Assembly (NCBI RefSeq): GCF_014287515.2
Contig: NZ_CP092473.1
Coordinates: 46,001 to 110,000 of the forward strand
DNA length: 64,000 nucleotides
Reading direction: 5' to 3'
From: Roseburia rectibacter
GTDB taxonomy: Bacteria > Bacillota > Clostridia > Lachnospirales > Lachnospiraceae
Part shown: in pieces, positions 26,512-36,413 of the stretch
How the letters are laid out: the number at the start of each line of letters is the position of its first letter
Numbering within the stretch: the first letter of the stretch is position 1
The notes under the pieces: model-generated
What the model saw: the letters and a program-made list of their open reading frames with translations, nothing else
Told to the model about the DNA's origin: nothing
Database searches by the model: none
Made by a program: the position numbers and the translations under genes

Positions 26512-28272
26512 TTAAATCTGATACATCTTCTCGAACTCGTTTAACTGTTTTGTAAACTCTGCACTCTCCTCAGCATCCATCTGCTCGGTAAAACTGTGTT
26601 CCTCTAACTGGGTATCCTCTAACTGCATCATATATACCGCGATATTCGAACAATGGTCTGCAACACGCTCATAGTTCATTGCAAGATCTGACAATACAAG
26701 ACCAAGCTCAATGGTACATTTCCCTTTTCTAAGACGCTTCATATGGTTTTTCTTTACTTTCTTGTTTAACTCATCAATAACTTCTTCTAACGGTTCTACC
26801 GTACGTGCCAGTGCTTCATCCCCCTCCACGAACGCATTTGTGGTACGCTCTAAGATATCGCGGAGTGCCGCACTGTATACCAGCATTTCTTCTTTTGCTT
26901 TCTTAGAAAATACGGCTCCCTCTTTTACCATCTGCTGTGCATTTTCCACCACGTTGATGGAATGGTCGGAAATTCGCTCAAAATCTGTCAGGCAGTGAAG
27001 CAGTGATGTTACCTTCAGACTATCTTTGTAAGATAAATTCTGGCTGCTTAACCTGGTTAAGTATGCACTAAGTTTGTCATCATAGGTATCCACGATGTTT
27101 TCTTTTGCAATGACATCCTCGATTTTTTCTTCGGAGTACTCATCCAGTACGGTCATCGCCTCTAAAAATCCTTCGTGTGTGATCTTTGCCATCTGATTGG
27201 CAAGAGAATGGCACTGCTCAATCGCAAATGCAGGGCTGTTTAAGAAACGGTCGTCTAAGATCACAAATACATCCTCTTTCTGATTCTGTTCCTCTGCAGT
27301 TTTCGGGATCGTTAAGTATGCCAGTTTCTCCAATCCCTTTGTAAATGGAAGTAAAACCAGGGTTGCGAACACATTAAATATGGTGTGGATCATTGCGATT
27401 CCCGCTGCTCCAACGACTTCATTTGTAAATTCAAATCCGATCAGCGCATTGCCTGTATAAAACAATACCAGAAACAGGATCGTACCGATCACATTAAAAT
27501 AAAGATGCACGAATGCCGTTCTCTTTGCACCTCTGTTTGCGCCAACCGCTGAGATCATCGCCGTCACACAGGTACCGATATTCTGTCCCATAATGATCGG
27601 GATCACAGAACCATAGGTAAATGCTCCTGTTACAGACAGTGCCTGTAAAATTCCGACCGATGCAGAGGAACTCTGGATGATCGCAGTAAGTACAGCTCCT
27701 GCTAATACACCAAGGAACGGATTATGGAACATCGTTAAGATATTCGTAAATTCCGGCACATCTGCAAGCGGTTCTACCGCCCCGCTCATGCTCTCCATAC
27801 CGTACATTAATACTGCAAATCCAAGTAAGATCTCACCGATATCTTTTTTCTTGTCGCTCTTTTTCGACATACAAAGTATGATACCGATCATTGCAAGGAT
27901 CGGTGAGAAGGAGGATGGTTTTAACATCTGGATAAAAAAGTTATCCCCCTGCAGTCCACTTAAGCTCAAAAGCCATGACGTTACCGTTGTTCCGATATTT
28001 GCACCCATAATGATGCCGACTGCCTGTGACAGCTTCATAATACCGGAATTTACAAAACCAACCACCATAACCGTCGTCGCCGATGACGACTGGATCACTG
28101 CCGTTACACCTGCACCAAGCAACACTGCCTTGATCGGGTTTGATGTCAGAGTCTCTAAGATCTTCTCTAATTTACCTCCTGACATCTTCTCCAGTCCGGC
28201 ACCCATTACATTCATTCCGTACAGGAACAGTGCCAATCCGCCAATGAGGGTCAGTACTCCAAAAATATCCAT
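26512..28272 (-). CDS. Na+/phosphate cotransporter with PhoU-like tail
   Basis: 586 residues. The NptA/PNaS membrane part (about 1-330) has the two repeats VTAVIQSSSATTVMVV (about 55) and LTAIIQSSSASVGILQ (about 195), QSSS being the transport signature. Residues 340-580 are helical and PhoU-like (SDHSINVVENAQQM, YERVADHCSNIA). It imports Pi with Na+, or acts as a low-affinity path next to the Pst system. A four-repeat Pho box lies about 110 bases upstream. Confidence 0.93.
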   Translation of the reverse strand: MDIFGVLTLIGGLALFLYGMNVMGAGLEKMSGGKLEKILETLTSNPIKAVLLGAGVTAVIQSSSATTVMVVGFVNSGIMKLSQAVGIIMGANIGTTVTSWLLSLSGLQGDNFFIQMLKPSSFSPILAMIGIILCMSKKSDKKKDIGEILLGFAVLMYGMESMSGAVEPLADVPEFTNILTMFHNPFLGVLAGAVLTAIIQSSSASVGILQALSVTGAFTYGSVIPIIMGQNIGTCVTAMISAVGANRGAKRTAFVHLYFNVIGTILFLVLFYTGNALIGFEFTNEVVGAAGIAMIHTIFNVFATLVLLPFTKGLEKLAYLTIPKTAEEQNQKEDVFVILDDRFLNSPAFAIEQCHSLANQMAKITHEGFLEAMTVLDEYSEEKIEDVIAKENIVDTYDDKLSAYLTRLSSQNLSYKDSLKVTSLLHCLTDFERISDHSINVVENAQQMVKEGAVFSKKAKEEMLVYSAALRDILERTTNAFVEGDEALARTVEPLEEVIDELNKKVKKNHMKRLRKGKCTIELGLVLSDLAMNYERVADHCSNIAVYMMQLEDTQLEEHSFTEQMDAEESAEFTKQLNEFEKMYQI

Positions 28273-28379
28273 CTCAATCTCCTTTTGTATGCCGCTTTTC
28301 TTATTCTTTACGTTTTTTTGACATATAATTTATTTATACAGCATTTTTCGTCATTTTGCAATTAGCATAAAAAGGAGTA

Positions 28380-28418
28380 TGTAAATTCGCCGTCAACTTT
28401 ATGTAAAATCTATGTAAA
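28380..28418 (-). promoter_or_regulatory. PhoP-type operator before the Na/Pi cotransporter gene
   Basis: Minus strand TTTACA (28418), TTTACA (28407), TTGACG (28396) and TTTACA (28385), each start exactly 11 bases from the last. Direct TT(A/T)ACA repeats spaced by one helical turn are the binding pattern of Firmicutes PhoP. Confidence 0.8.
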
Positions 28419-28450
28419 ATCTTTAAGAAACCATTTATTTTTGTCTATTT

Positions 28451-29107
28451 TTAATTTTCATGCTGCCCGGTAATGGAATAGATTACCCACTCCGCAATAT
28501 TGGTCGCATGGTCTCCGATACGCTCAAAATATTTTGCAACCATCAGCATATCCGTTGCCTGTTCACCATTTTTTACATTTTCATTGATCTTTTTGATAAG
28601 CTGCTGTTTGAACTGGTTGAACAGATCATCCACCACATCATCTTCTTTGATGACCCAGTGTGCTAAATCCATGTCTTTCTGCACGAATGCATCCACACTC
28701 TTGATCACCATATTTGTTGTCTCTTTTGCCATTGCCTTGATAAGGTCAAGATTGATCGGATCACCGGTTTCATAGGATGCATCTGCCATTAAGATCGTCA
28801 TCTCCGAAATATCGGATGCATGATCTCCGATACGCTCCATATCTGTGATCATTTTAAGTGCTGCAGAGATCAGGCGCAGATCTTTTGCTACCGGCTGCTG
28901 CTGCAGTAATAATTTCATACAAAGACTTTCAATATCCCGCTCCTGATGATCGATCTCCTCATCAAAGCTGATCGCTTTTTCCGCTTTTTCCACATCCTGT
29001 TTCACAAGTGCAGAACATGCCATCTCGATTGCCTGCTCGATCAAGCCTCCCATTTCTATTAATTCGTCATTCAATGTCTGAAGCTGTCTGTCAAACCTGT
29101 TTCTCAT
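28451..29107 (-). CDS. phoU: Phosphate transport regulator PhoU
   Basis: A 218-residue all-helical protein with two three-helix repeats. The metal-binding signatures are MERIGDHASDISE (about 117) and FERIGDHATNIAEW (about 193). It couples Pst transport to the PhoR kinase and keeps the regulon off when Pi is plentiful. It is the last gene of pstSCAB-phoU, 92 bases after pstB. The length is normal. Confidence 0.96.
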   Translation of the reverse strand: MRNRFDRQLQTLNDELIEMGGLIEQAIEMACSALVKQDVEKAEKAISFDEEIDHQERDIESLCMKLLLQQQPVAKDLRLISAALKMITDMERIGDHASDISEMTILMADASYETGDPINLDLIKAMAKETTNMVIKSVDAFVQKDMDLAHWVIKEDDVVDDLFNQFKQQLIKKINENVKNGEQATDMLMVAKYFERIGDHATNIAEWVIYSITGQHEN

Positions 29108-29199
29108 GATTTTCCACTTCCTTCTTTCTTTTCACTGTAATATGTTAATGTGCATTTTCTTACGCTTTTTGTATGTTATAAGCAATGAAACCTGAGGTA

Positions 29200-29952
29200 T
29201 CATCCAAAACGTCCGGTAATGTAATCCTCTGTTCTCTTATCCTGCGGAACTGAGAATAACCGCTCTGTATCACCAGCTTCAATGACTTCTCCTAAAAGGA
29301 AAAATACCGTCTTATCCGATACACGGACTGCCTGCTGCATGTTATGCGTTACCATAATGATCGTATACTGTTTTTTCAGTTCAATGACAAGATCCTCGAT
29401 CTTTGATGTTGAAATAGGATCAAGCGCAGAAGTCGGCTCATCCATTAAGATAACTTCCGGATTGACTGCAAGTGCCCTTGCAATACAGAGTCTCTGCTGC
29501 TGTCCACCGGACATACCAAGTGCACTTTTTTTCAGTCTGTCTTTGACTTCATCCCAGATTGCTGCATCCCGCAGGGATTTTTCCACAATCTCGTCTAATT
29601 TTGCCTTGGAACGGATACCGTGTGTTCTCGGTCCATAGGCAATATTGTCATAAATGCTCATTGGAAACGGATTTGGTTTCTGGAATACCATCCCGACACG
29701 CCTTCTTAAAAGATTGACGTCCATGCCATTGTAAATATCTTCTCCATCCAAAAGGACGCTTCCGGTGATCTTACATCCTTCCACTAAATCATTCATTCTG
29801 TTTAAACTTTTTAAAAAGGTGGATTTTCCGCAGCCGCTCGGTCCGATAAAAGCGGTAATTTCATTCGAGCCGATCGACATATTGATATCTTTTAATGCAT
29901 GAAAATCACCATAATATAAATCAAGGTTTGAAATTTTAAATTTTTCTGACAT
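29200..29952 (-). CDS. pstB: Phosphate ABC transporter ATPase PstB
   Basis: A 250-residue ABC ATPase: Walker [17 protein letters not shown] (about 36), signature [17 protein letters not shown] (about 148), Walker [14 protein letters not shown] (about 170) and H-loop [17 protein letters not shown] after Walker A is typical of PstB. It energises Pi import through PstA/PstC. It lies 38 bases after pstA. Confidence 0.97.
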   Translation of the reverse strand: MSEKFKISNLDLYYGDFHALKDINMSIGSNEITAFIGPSGCGKSTFLKSLNRMNDLVEGCKITGSVLLDGEDIYNGMDVNLLRRRVGMVFQKPNPFPMSIYDNIAYGPRTHGIRSKAKLDEIVEKSLRDAAIWDEVKDRLKKSALGMSGGQQQRLCIARALAVNPEVILMDEPTSALDPISTSKIEDLVIELKKQYTIIMVTHNMQQAVRVSDKTVFFLLGEVIEAGDTERLFSVPQDKRTEDYITGRFG

Positions 29953-29990
29953 GTTTTCTCCTCTATTTTTGCCTGCAAATCTTTTTCACA

Positions 29991-30884
29991 TCACTGCTTC
30001 GGTGCTTCAAACTTCTTTGCGATCAGGGAAGATACCCCGTTGATGATTAGTACCACGACAAGAAGTACAACTGCTGTCGCATATGCCTCATTTGTATGCA
30101 TACCCTCACGCGATAACGAGTACATGTGAATCGCTAAAGTACGTCCGGAATCGAAAAATCCCGCAAGATTTGCAACTGTGCCTGATGTATAAATAAGTGC
30201 CGCCGTCTCTCCTACGATTCGTCCGATTGCTAAGATGATGCCGGATAAAATACCCGGAATTGCACTTGGTAGTACGATCTTAAATATGGTACGCAGTTTT
30301 CCTGCGCCGAGTCCGAAACTTCCTTCGCGAAATGAATCAGGGACACACAAAAGTGCTTCCTCCGTCGTTCTCATGATGACCGGGAGTACCATGATCGCGA
30401 GTGTTGCAGCACCTGCCATCATCGAATACCCCCACTTTAATGCAGTCACAAAAAACAGCATACCAAACAGTCCATAAATGATAGACGGAATACCGGACAG
30501 CGTCTCTGCCGTAACACGAATGATCCCAACCAGCTTATTTCCTTTTTTTGCATATTCTACAAGGTAGATCGCTGCACCTACGCCAAACGGCACGGATAAC
30601 AAAAGTGCCAGCACTGTCATAAACAGTGTATTGATCATTGCCGGAAGCATTGACACGTTATCTGAGTTATATGTCCATGCAAACAGCGATGGTTTTAAGT
30701 ACGGGATACCGCGGATTAAAATATACCCCACCAGAAACACTAAAACGCCTACGGTCAGCACTGCTGCTATCAGCACTAAAAGCAGCAATATGAATGAACC
30801 CGGATGTTTCATATATGATTTGATCTTGTCTTTCAAAGACTGCTGATTGATCGCAGCAATCTCAGATTCCATATGTTTTTCCAT
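29991..30884 (-). CDS. pstA: Phosphate ABC transporter permease PstA
   Basis: A 297-residue permease with six spans and the ABC-permease EAA loop (EALLCVPDSFREGSFGLGAG, about 175-195), the piece that docks on PstB. A hydrophilic N-terminal 30 residues precede the first span. It starts 15 bases after pstC, in the same transcript. Confidence 0.96.
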   Translation of the reverse strand: MEKHMESEIAAINQQSLKDKIKSYMKHPGSFILLLLVLIAAVLTVGVLVFLVGYILIRGIPYLKPSLFAWTYNSDNVSMLPAMINTLFMTVLALLLSVPFGVGAAIYLVEYAKKGNKLVGIIRVTAETLSGIPSIIYGLFGMLFFVTALKWGYSMMAGAATLAIMVLPVIMRTTEEALLCVPDSFREGSFGLGAGKLRTIFKIVLPSAIPGILSGIILAIGRIVGETAALIYTSGTVANLAGFFDSGRTLAIHMYSLSREGMHTNEAYATAVVLLVVVLIINGVSSLIAKKFEAPKQ

Positions 30885-30899
30885 CTGATTCCGCCCTTT

Positions 30900-31754
30900 C
30901 TAATTATCCTTTGTACGTCTCTTTAAAATAGAGAAAGAGACATTGATGATGAGGATAAACACAAACAGTACCACACCGGTTGCGATCAATGCTTCCCGGT
31001 GAAGATCCGTTGCGTATCCCATTTCCATTACAATATTTGCCGTTAAGGTACGGACTCCTTTAAAAATACTCGATGGCACCCTTGCCTGGTTTCCTGCAAC
31101 CATCATAACCGCCATTGTCTCACCAATCGCACGTCCGACACCGAGCACGACCGCTGCCATAATACCGGATTTTGCTGCTGGAACGATTACAGTAAAAACA
31201 CTTCTCTCATGTGTTGCACCAAGTGCAAGTGCTCCTTCATAATAGCTGTTTTCCACGGCACGGATCGCTGATTCTGATACACCTATGATTGTCGGCAGGA
31301 TCATAATTCCAAGCAGGATCGACGCTGTTAAGATACTGTTTCCATTTCCTTTAAAATGCTCTCTGATAAATGGAACTAACACAACCAGACCGAAAAATCC
31401 GTATACGATCGAAGGAATACCTGCTAAGAGATCCACGATCGGTTTTAATATCCGGTACAGTTTTTCCGGACAGAAACGTGCCATAAAGATCGACATCAGA
31501 ATTCCGATCGGAACACCGATCAGGAGAGCTCCTCCGGTTACATAAATACTTCCTAAGATCATCGGAAAGATTCCGAATATGTTATTCGTCGGTTTCCACA
31601 CTTTTCCCGACAAGAACTGCCATACGCCGATTTTCTGCATTGCCGGAAATCCGTTTGCAAACAAGAACACACAGATTAAGGCTACCGCGATAATGGATAT
31701 GACTGCCGTAAAGAGGAAAACGCCTTCCATTACTTTTTCTTTGATATGATTCAT
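30900..31754 (-). CDS. pstC: Phosphate ABC transporter permease PstC
   Basis: A 284-residue permease with six spans and the EAA loop (ENSYYEGALALGATHERS, about 195). I start at ATG 31754 with GGAG a few bases upstream; a TTG seven codons earlier is open but has no ribosome site. It is the first membrane gene after pstS, separated from it by a hairpin that may lower its expression relative to the binding protein. Confidence 0.95.
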   Translation of the reverse strand: MNHIKEKVMEGVFLFTAVISIIAVALICVFLFANGFPAMQKIGVWQFLSGKVWKPTNNIFGIFPMILGSIYVTGGALLIGVPIGILMSIFMARFCPEKLYRILKPIVDLLAGIPSIVYGFFGLVVLVPFIREHFKGNGNSILTASILLGIMILPTIIGVSESAIRAVENSYYEGALALGATHERSVFTVIVPAAKSGIMAAVVLGVGRAIGETMAVMMVAGNQARVPSSIFKGVRTLTANIVMEMGYATDLHREALIATGVVLFVFILIINVSFSILKRRTKDN

Positions 31755-31797
31755 TGTTATCTCCAAACTGATCAAAAGTCGTGTACATTATTTATGC

Positions 31798-31832
31798 AAA
31801 GACCGGCAGAGTATCTGTCTCTCCCGGTCTTT
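31798..31832 (-). terminator. Hairpin between pstS and pstC
   Basis: AAAGACCGG (31806-31798 on plus) pairs with CCGGTCTTT (31824-31832), a 9-bp GC-rich stem with a 17-base loop, but only a short T stretch after it on the minus strand. It probably acts as a leaky terminator or a 3' stabiliser so that pstS mRNA exceeds the pstCAB part. Confidence 0.6.
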
Positions 31833-31888
31833 ACCTGATGTTTTATAATAAGGAATTCTATGAAATATGTTGTTTGTATCTGTCTGTA

Positions 31889-32902
31889 TTACTCTGTAAC
31901 GCCATCCCAGGATGTGATCTCGCCTGTATAGATGCCTTTTACAGTATCTTTGGAAAGATCTGCAGTCGGGTTGTCATTGTTTACGATCACTGCAATACCA
32001 TCCATAGCGATCACGGTTGCTGTTAAGCCACCCTCTGTCTCAGAATCTTTTAATTCACGGGAAGCCATACCAATATCACAGGTTCCATCCATAGCTGCTG
32101 TCATACCTGTGGTGGAATCACTCTCCTGGATCTCGATCTCTGCACCGCTGTTGACTGCAGCATATGCCTCTTTTAATTTTTCCATAACAGGTGTTACGGA
32201 AGAAGATCCTGCTACAACGATTTTTCCACTTGCGCCGTTTGACTCAAATGCTGCTGCACCGTCATCTACCGGGATGTATTTGTTATCAGAAATAACTGCC
32301 TGTCCGTCTGCGCTCATGATGAAGTTGATAAAATCCTGTGCTACATCACTTGGTGTTCCTTTTGTTGCAATATTAAACGGTCTTGCGATCGTGTAATTCC
32401 CGCTCTTAATATTATCTACGGTAGCTTCTGCTCCATCGATGGAAACTGCTTTTACACTGTCATTTAAGGAACCAAGTGATACATATCCGATCGAGTATTC
32501 ATCACCTGCAACAGTTGTTAACATAACATCCGTACTGTTTGTAATGATCGCTTCATCTGTTGTATTATCGATTTTCTCACCGGCATCGTTTTTCTCTTCT
32601 ACACCGAACAGCTCGATGAAAGCGCCTCTTGTACCGGAACCATCCTCACGGGATACAACGTTGATGTACTCACTGTTGTCAAAATCTCCGGATTCTGCTG
32701 CCGCACTTGCTGCTGTCGTATCTGGTGTGACATCTGCTGACTGATCTGTGGAATTATCTGCAGCGCCTGATGCGTCTGTGCTTGCATCTGTATTTGTATC
32801 TGCTCCTGCATTTGCACTTGCATTTCCACTGTTACCACAACCTGCGATCATACTGGCTGCCATCATACCTGTTAATAACATACACATTACTTTCTTTTTC
32901 AT
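31889..32902 (-). CDS. pstS: Phosphate-binding lipoprotein PstS
   Basis: A 337-residue exported binding protein. The lipoprotein signal ends at the lipobox IAGC (Cys about 22), followed by a Gly/Asn/Asp/Ser-rich linker (about 23-75). Then comes the PBP fold: NVVSREDGSGTRGAF (Pi-contacting SGT, about 87-101) and a second segment IVVAGSSSVTPVMEKL (about 220). In ordinary PstS the GSSS motif comes first and the SGTR motif later, so here the order appears circularly swapped; this form is frequent in clostridia. It is the first gene of the pst operon and follows a Pho box. Confidence 0.95.
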   Translation of the reverse strand: MKKKVMCMLLTGMMAASMIAGCGNSGNASANAGADTNTDASTDASGAADNSTDQSADVTPDTTAASAAAESGDFDNSEYINVVSREDGSGTRGAFIELFGVEEKNDAGEKIDNTTDEAIITNSTDVMLTTVAGDEYSIGYVSLGSLNDSVKAVSIDGAEATVDNIKSGNYTIARPFNIATKGTPSDVAQDFINFIMSADGQAVISDNKYIPVDDGAAAFESNGASGKIVVAGSSSVTPVMEKLKEAYAAVNSGAEIEIQESDSTTGMTAAMDGTCDIGMASRELKDSETEGGLTATVIAMDGIAVIVNNDNPTADLSKDTVKGIYTGEITSWDGVTE

Positions 32903-33019
32903 TTTTTAATCCTCTCTTTTTTCAATTTGCAGGTTGTCTGCTTTCCTGCTGTTTTCTTTTCATTTCCTTTTGACAGTTTTTACTTTAAAGCACTTATGTA
33001 AAATACATGAGAGAGGTTT

Positions 33020-33047
33020 AGTAAAATGTATGTAAAATAATGGTAAA
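33020..33047 (-). promoter_or_regulatory. PhoP-type operator before pstS
   Basis: Minus strand TTTACC (33047), TTTACA (33036) and TTTACT (33025), spaced exactly 11 bases, with a further TTTACA at 33002-32997. It is about 120 bases upstream of the pstS start and overlaps no coding sequence. It matches the repeats before the Na/Pi cotransporter. Confidence 0.8.
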
Positions 33048-33061
33048 TGTTTCGCTTACTT

Positions 33062-33757
33062 TTACATCTTCTCGATCTGTCTGCGCAGTTCTAACATCTG
33101 GTTATCTACTTTTGCGATCACATCAGAATAATTTTTTGTTGCCTGCTCCACATTTTCAATCTGTCCTGCATTTTTCTTGTAGCACATCTGGTTATCCAGT
33201 TCTGCCCAGTAGTCCATGGCAAACGAACGGATCTGTATCTCCACCCGCACCTCTGTTGTTTTTTCCAGATAAGTAACAGGAACACCCACGATCAGATGGA
33301 TGCTCTGATAACCGCTTTTTTTGGGATTTTTTACATAATCCTTCTCTTTGAGCAGTTTAATGTCCTTCTGTTTCTTTATATAATCCGCCACGCGGTAAAT
33401 ATCATCACAGAAAAAACAGACGACACGGATTCCGGCAATATCGTTTAAAGTATCTACCGCTGCCTGAAACGTTACCTCTCTTCCCTTCCGCATCAGTTTT
33501 TTCACAATACTGTCTGTCTGCTTGATCCGTCCCGTCATAGTACGAATAACCTGACGGCCAAATTGCTCTGTCAGGTCCGCATTGATCATTTTTAATTTTG
33601 CCTGCACCACATCCATCGCATATGTATAAGAAATCCGTACCATAGGTGCTTCAATCTGTTCTTTTAATTGTTTTTCCATGAGCAAGGTATCTGCTCCCGC
33701 TAAATTCTCTTTTATTCCTATGCGTTTTTTCTGTTTTTTAGAATCTTTCTTCGGCAA
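33062..33757 (-). CDS. Small alarmone synthetase (RelA/SpoT domain, synthetase only)
   Basis: A 231-residue single-domain (p)ppGpp synthetase of the RelQ/YjbM or YwaC class. DIAGIRVVCFFCDDIYRVAD (about 104-123), GYQSIHLIVGVPV (about 147) and the catalytic EVQIRSFAMDYWAELDNQM-type stretch are present; there is no hydrolase, TGS or ACT domain. The start is TTG 33757, with GGAG 9 bases before it inside the end of the MFS gene, a 20-base overlap. It makes ppGpp or pppGpp in response to its own transcription level. Confidence 0.9.
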   Translation of the reverse strand: MPKKDSKKQKKRIGIKENLAGADTLLMEKQLKEQIEAPMVRISYTYAMDVVQAKLKMINADLTEQFGRQVIRTMTGRIKQTDSIVKKLMRKGREVTFQAAVDTLNDIAGIRVVCFFCDDIYRVADYIKKQKDIKLLKEKDYVKNPKKSGYQSIHLIVGVPVTYLEKTTEVRVEIQIRSFAMDYWAELDNQMCYKKNAGQIENVEQATKNYSDVIAKVDNQMLELRRQIEKM

Positions 33758-34636
33758 AATCCATATCTCCTATTTCGTAATCATCTTCGTCTTCATAATA
33801 ATCATTTTGATCTTCTGCTTCGAACTCATCCCGTACATTTTTCTGTGCAAAATCCTTTTCTTTGTGCTGCATCGCATTTGCCTGAAGCTTAAAAACGACA
33901 AACCCGATCACAAACATTGCTGCGATCACGATAACACCGGCTTTTGAAGTATGAAAAATCTGCGTGGAGATTCCCATGAGCATCGTTCCCATAAAAGATG
34001 CTCCCTTTCCAAAAATATCAAAAATTCCAAAATATTCACTGGATTTTTCTTTCGGTATGATCCTCGCATAATAAGAACGCGATAATGCCTGGATCGCTCC
34101 CTGAAATACTCCGACAAATGTTGCCATCATCCAGAATTTCCACGCCGCATCAAGCCAGAGCTCATAAACGGCACACAGCTTCCGATATATCCCCATGCAT
34201 ATCCCTGCGAGGATACATCATCCATGCGCTCATCTGTCGTCACATCCACGAGCATGGAATCATAAAAGATGAGACTGCCGGAAAATCCGACTTTGGTGAT
34301 CACAAATACAACCAGAAATAAAATGGCACTTTTCGGAAGTGCAAGTGCGGCACACCCAAGAACACCGATCAGCATAAACAGCGTAAATAAAGGTTTTTTC
34401 CGGTTCTTTCCATCTGCAACCGTTCCGAGCACCGGCCCTAATATTGCCACGATCAAAGTAGAAATAGAGATTGCATAGCTTAAATATGCGGTAGAGTCCG
34501 CAGCTGATACGCCATTTTCAGTTGCCATATTTTTAAAATAAATTGGTATGATCGTAGACACTAAAAGCGCAAAGGCAGAGTTGCCTACATCGTACATTAC
34601 CCAGTATTTTTCAAGTTTATTCAATTTCTGTTTCAT
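33738..34636 (-). pseudogene. UMF1/Atg22-type MFS transporter, frameshift and inner deletion
   Basis: The first part, 34636-34150, reads KYWVMYDVGNSAFALLVSTI and GPVLGTVADGKNRKKPLF down to SQGYAWGYIGSC, the N-terminal four spans of a UMF1-family MFS. The second part, in another frame from about 34190, has QALSRSYYARIIPKEKSSEY and FGKGASFMGTML, the last spans, with an acidic tail. Normal length is about 430 residues; roughly 130 residues in the middle are missing and the frame changes at the joint (about 34160-34190). It therefore cannot make a working transporter. Confidence 0.85.
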
Positions 34637-34641
34637 TTTCA

Positions 34642-35619
34642 CTAACCTCGATTCTTCATGATAAAATCAAAAATTTCATGATAATATCTGCATCTTGTTT
34701 TATAATCTGCATTAAAAATTTCATGTTTGGATGCCGGCATACAGACCAATGAAGCTGTATCCACATGATTTGCAAAAACTGCGATCGCACGATTATCTAC
34801 CATATGATCGTTTCCTGCTATAAAGATCAAAACAGGGATCTTAATGCGCTCTAAACTCTTTTTTTGCATCAGTACCTCTGTTGCCTTCATCGATGCCAGA
34901 AGCCATCCATATGTACCTCCATTCGTCTGGTACCTGGAATTTTCCAGTCTTTGTCCAAAAATATAGTAATAGCGTTCTCTTGAAATGCAGCTGCTATGCT
35001 CAAAATCCGGTCTGCCGGAAAATCCGCTCTGTCCTGCAGCATAACGATCACCTCTTTTTGTTTTCACATAAAAAGCTGCCGTCATTTTTGCTACCCACCA
35101 CGGATATTTTCCAGTCTGCATCCGAAACATCGGTGAGGAAAGGATTGCTCGTTCAAATACTTTCGGATGTTCCTCAACATACCGCGCTGCGATCGCACCA
35201 CCCATAGAATGTGCAAAAAGAATCCTGTGCTGCTCCATCCGGTAATTCATTTTCTTCATAAAGCAGTCTAAGTCTTTTACATAATCTTCAAAATTGCGGA
35301 TATATACTTTCTGTGCATCTGAGACTTCACGTTCTGAATAACCATGCCCACGATGTTCTAAGATATAAACAGAACAGCCCTGCTGTAAGAAATAATAAAT
35401 AACCTCGTTATATTTTTCCGAAAACTCGCTGAATCCGTGTGAGATCACAATACAGGTGTCTGCATCTGCATTAAGATACTGCTGATAAAAAATGACTGCC
35501 CCGTCATAACTGTGAAAGCAGCCATATTTCCGATATTGCTTTAAATATGGTTCCACCAGATTTTTTTGCCAGTTCCGGTATCCTTCGTCTGCAAAATACA
35601 GACTGCCTGCCGCATTCAT
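34642..35619 (-). CDS. Alpha/beta hydrolase, lysophospholipase-like
   Basis: A 325-residue serine hydrolase (S33/lysophospholipase type): oxyanion region VISHGFSEFSEKY (about 80), nucleophile elbow AHSMGGAIAARYV (Ser about 137), acid in FIAGNDHMVDN and His in ASKHEIFN near the end. No signal peptide. It overlaps the GDPD gene by 4 bases (ATGA). Together they would release fatty acid and then cleave glycerophosphodiesters, which fits membrane-lipid turnover; a Pho box precedes the pair. Confidence 0.88.
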   Translation of the reverse strand: MNAAGSLYFADEGYRNWQKNLVEPYLKQYRKYGCFHSYDGAVIFYQQYLNADADTCIVISHGFSEFSEKYNEVIYYFLQQGCSVYILEHRGHGYSEREVSDAQKVYIRNFEDYVKDLDCFMKKMNYRMEQHRILFAHSMGGAIAARYVEEHPKVFERAILSSPMFRMQTGKYPWWVAKMTAAFYVKTKRGDRYAAGQSGFSGRPDFEHSSCISRERYYYIFGQRLENSRYQTNGGTYGWLLASMKATEVLMQKKSLERIKIPVLIFIAGNDHMVDNRAIAVFANHVDTASLVCMPASKHEIFNADYKTRCRYYHEIFDFIMKNRG

Positions 35620-36413
35620 AACGCCGCCATTTCTTTATGCTTCAACAATTTCACCAGCTCCGGTGTCAATTTCCCATCACTGTACTCTTCCGCAATTTTT
35701 TTGCCACGGTCCGGGTAATTTGTGATCATTGCATCGGCACGTGCCGCACAGACAAGCCGCATATATTTTTCCTCATTTACAGTCCATACATGGACTTTCT
35801 TTTTCTGCCTCCTGCACTCTTCCATAAATCCTTCATACTGAATATTATAAAGTGCCGGATGCAGTGCATCTGCGCCTACCACATAAGATGCATAACTGAC
35901 CGGATTGACAATCCCGTCTTCATAAAGCATTCCGGTCTTCGCCTGTGGATTAATCTCCTTGATTTTTTGTATGGAATAATGATTAAATGAAGAAAAAATC
36001 ACACGTTCCGTCAGTCCCATACGCTCTGTGAGGTCTAATACCCGCTCCTCAATTTCCGGATAAAATACAACACCTGTCTTGATTTCCACATTAATTGTCA
36101 GATCTGTTGGCTTTATCAACGCATATACTTCCTCTAATGTGGGAATCTGTGCATGCTCATATTCCGGATGCGTGCGGTTGAAATTATGCTTTATCAACTT
36201 CGCATAAGTAAAATCTTTTACCCAGCCGCTTCCACCGCTCACACGGTCAATCGTTTCATCGTGGATGACAACAAGTTCTCCGTCTTTCGTAAGCTGCACA
36301 TCCAGCTCGATCCCGTCTGCGCCAAGCTCCACCGCTTTCTCAAAAGCTGTCATTGTATTTTCCGGTGCATATCCGCTCGCACCACGGTGTCCCCACACGA
36401 GTGTTCTTTCCAT
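35616..36413 (-). CDS. Glycerophosphodiester phosphodiesterase
   Basis: A 265-residue GDPD TIM barrel without signal peptide. It has HRGASGYAPENTMTAFEKA (catalytic His at 9), ELDVQLTKDGELVVIHDETI (metal-binding Glu/Asp and second His, about 37-56) and VEIKTG. It frees sn-glycerol-3-phosphate from deacylated phospholipids, which the GlpA-like enzyme at the other end of the window could use. It is the first gene of a run GDPD - hydrolase - (broken MFS) - alarmone synthetase. Confidence 0.93.
   Translation of the reverse strand: MERTLVWGHRGASGYAPENTMTAFEKAVELGADGIELDVQLTKDGELVVIHDETIDRVSGGSGWVKDFTYAKLIKHNFNRTHPEYEHAQIPTLEEVYALIKPTDLTINVEIKTGVVFYPEIEERVLDLTERMGLTERVIFSSFNHYSIQKIKEINPQAKTGMLYEDGIVNPVSYASYVVGADALHPALYNIQYEGFMEECRRQKKKVHVWTVNEEKYMRLVCAARADAMITNYPDRGKKIAEEYSDGKLTPELVKLLKHKEMAAL

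Noticed and set aside
32599..32838. Gln/Met-rich frame opposite the pstS linker
   Set aside because: Frame-shifted reading of the pstS low-complexity linker on the same strand; not a gene.
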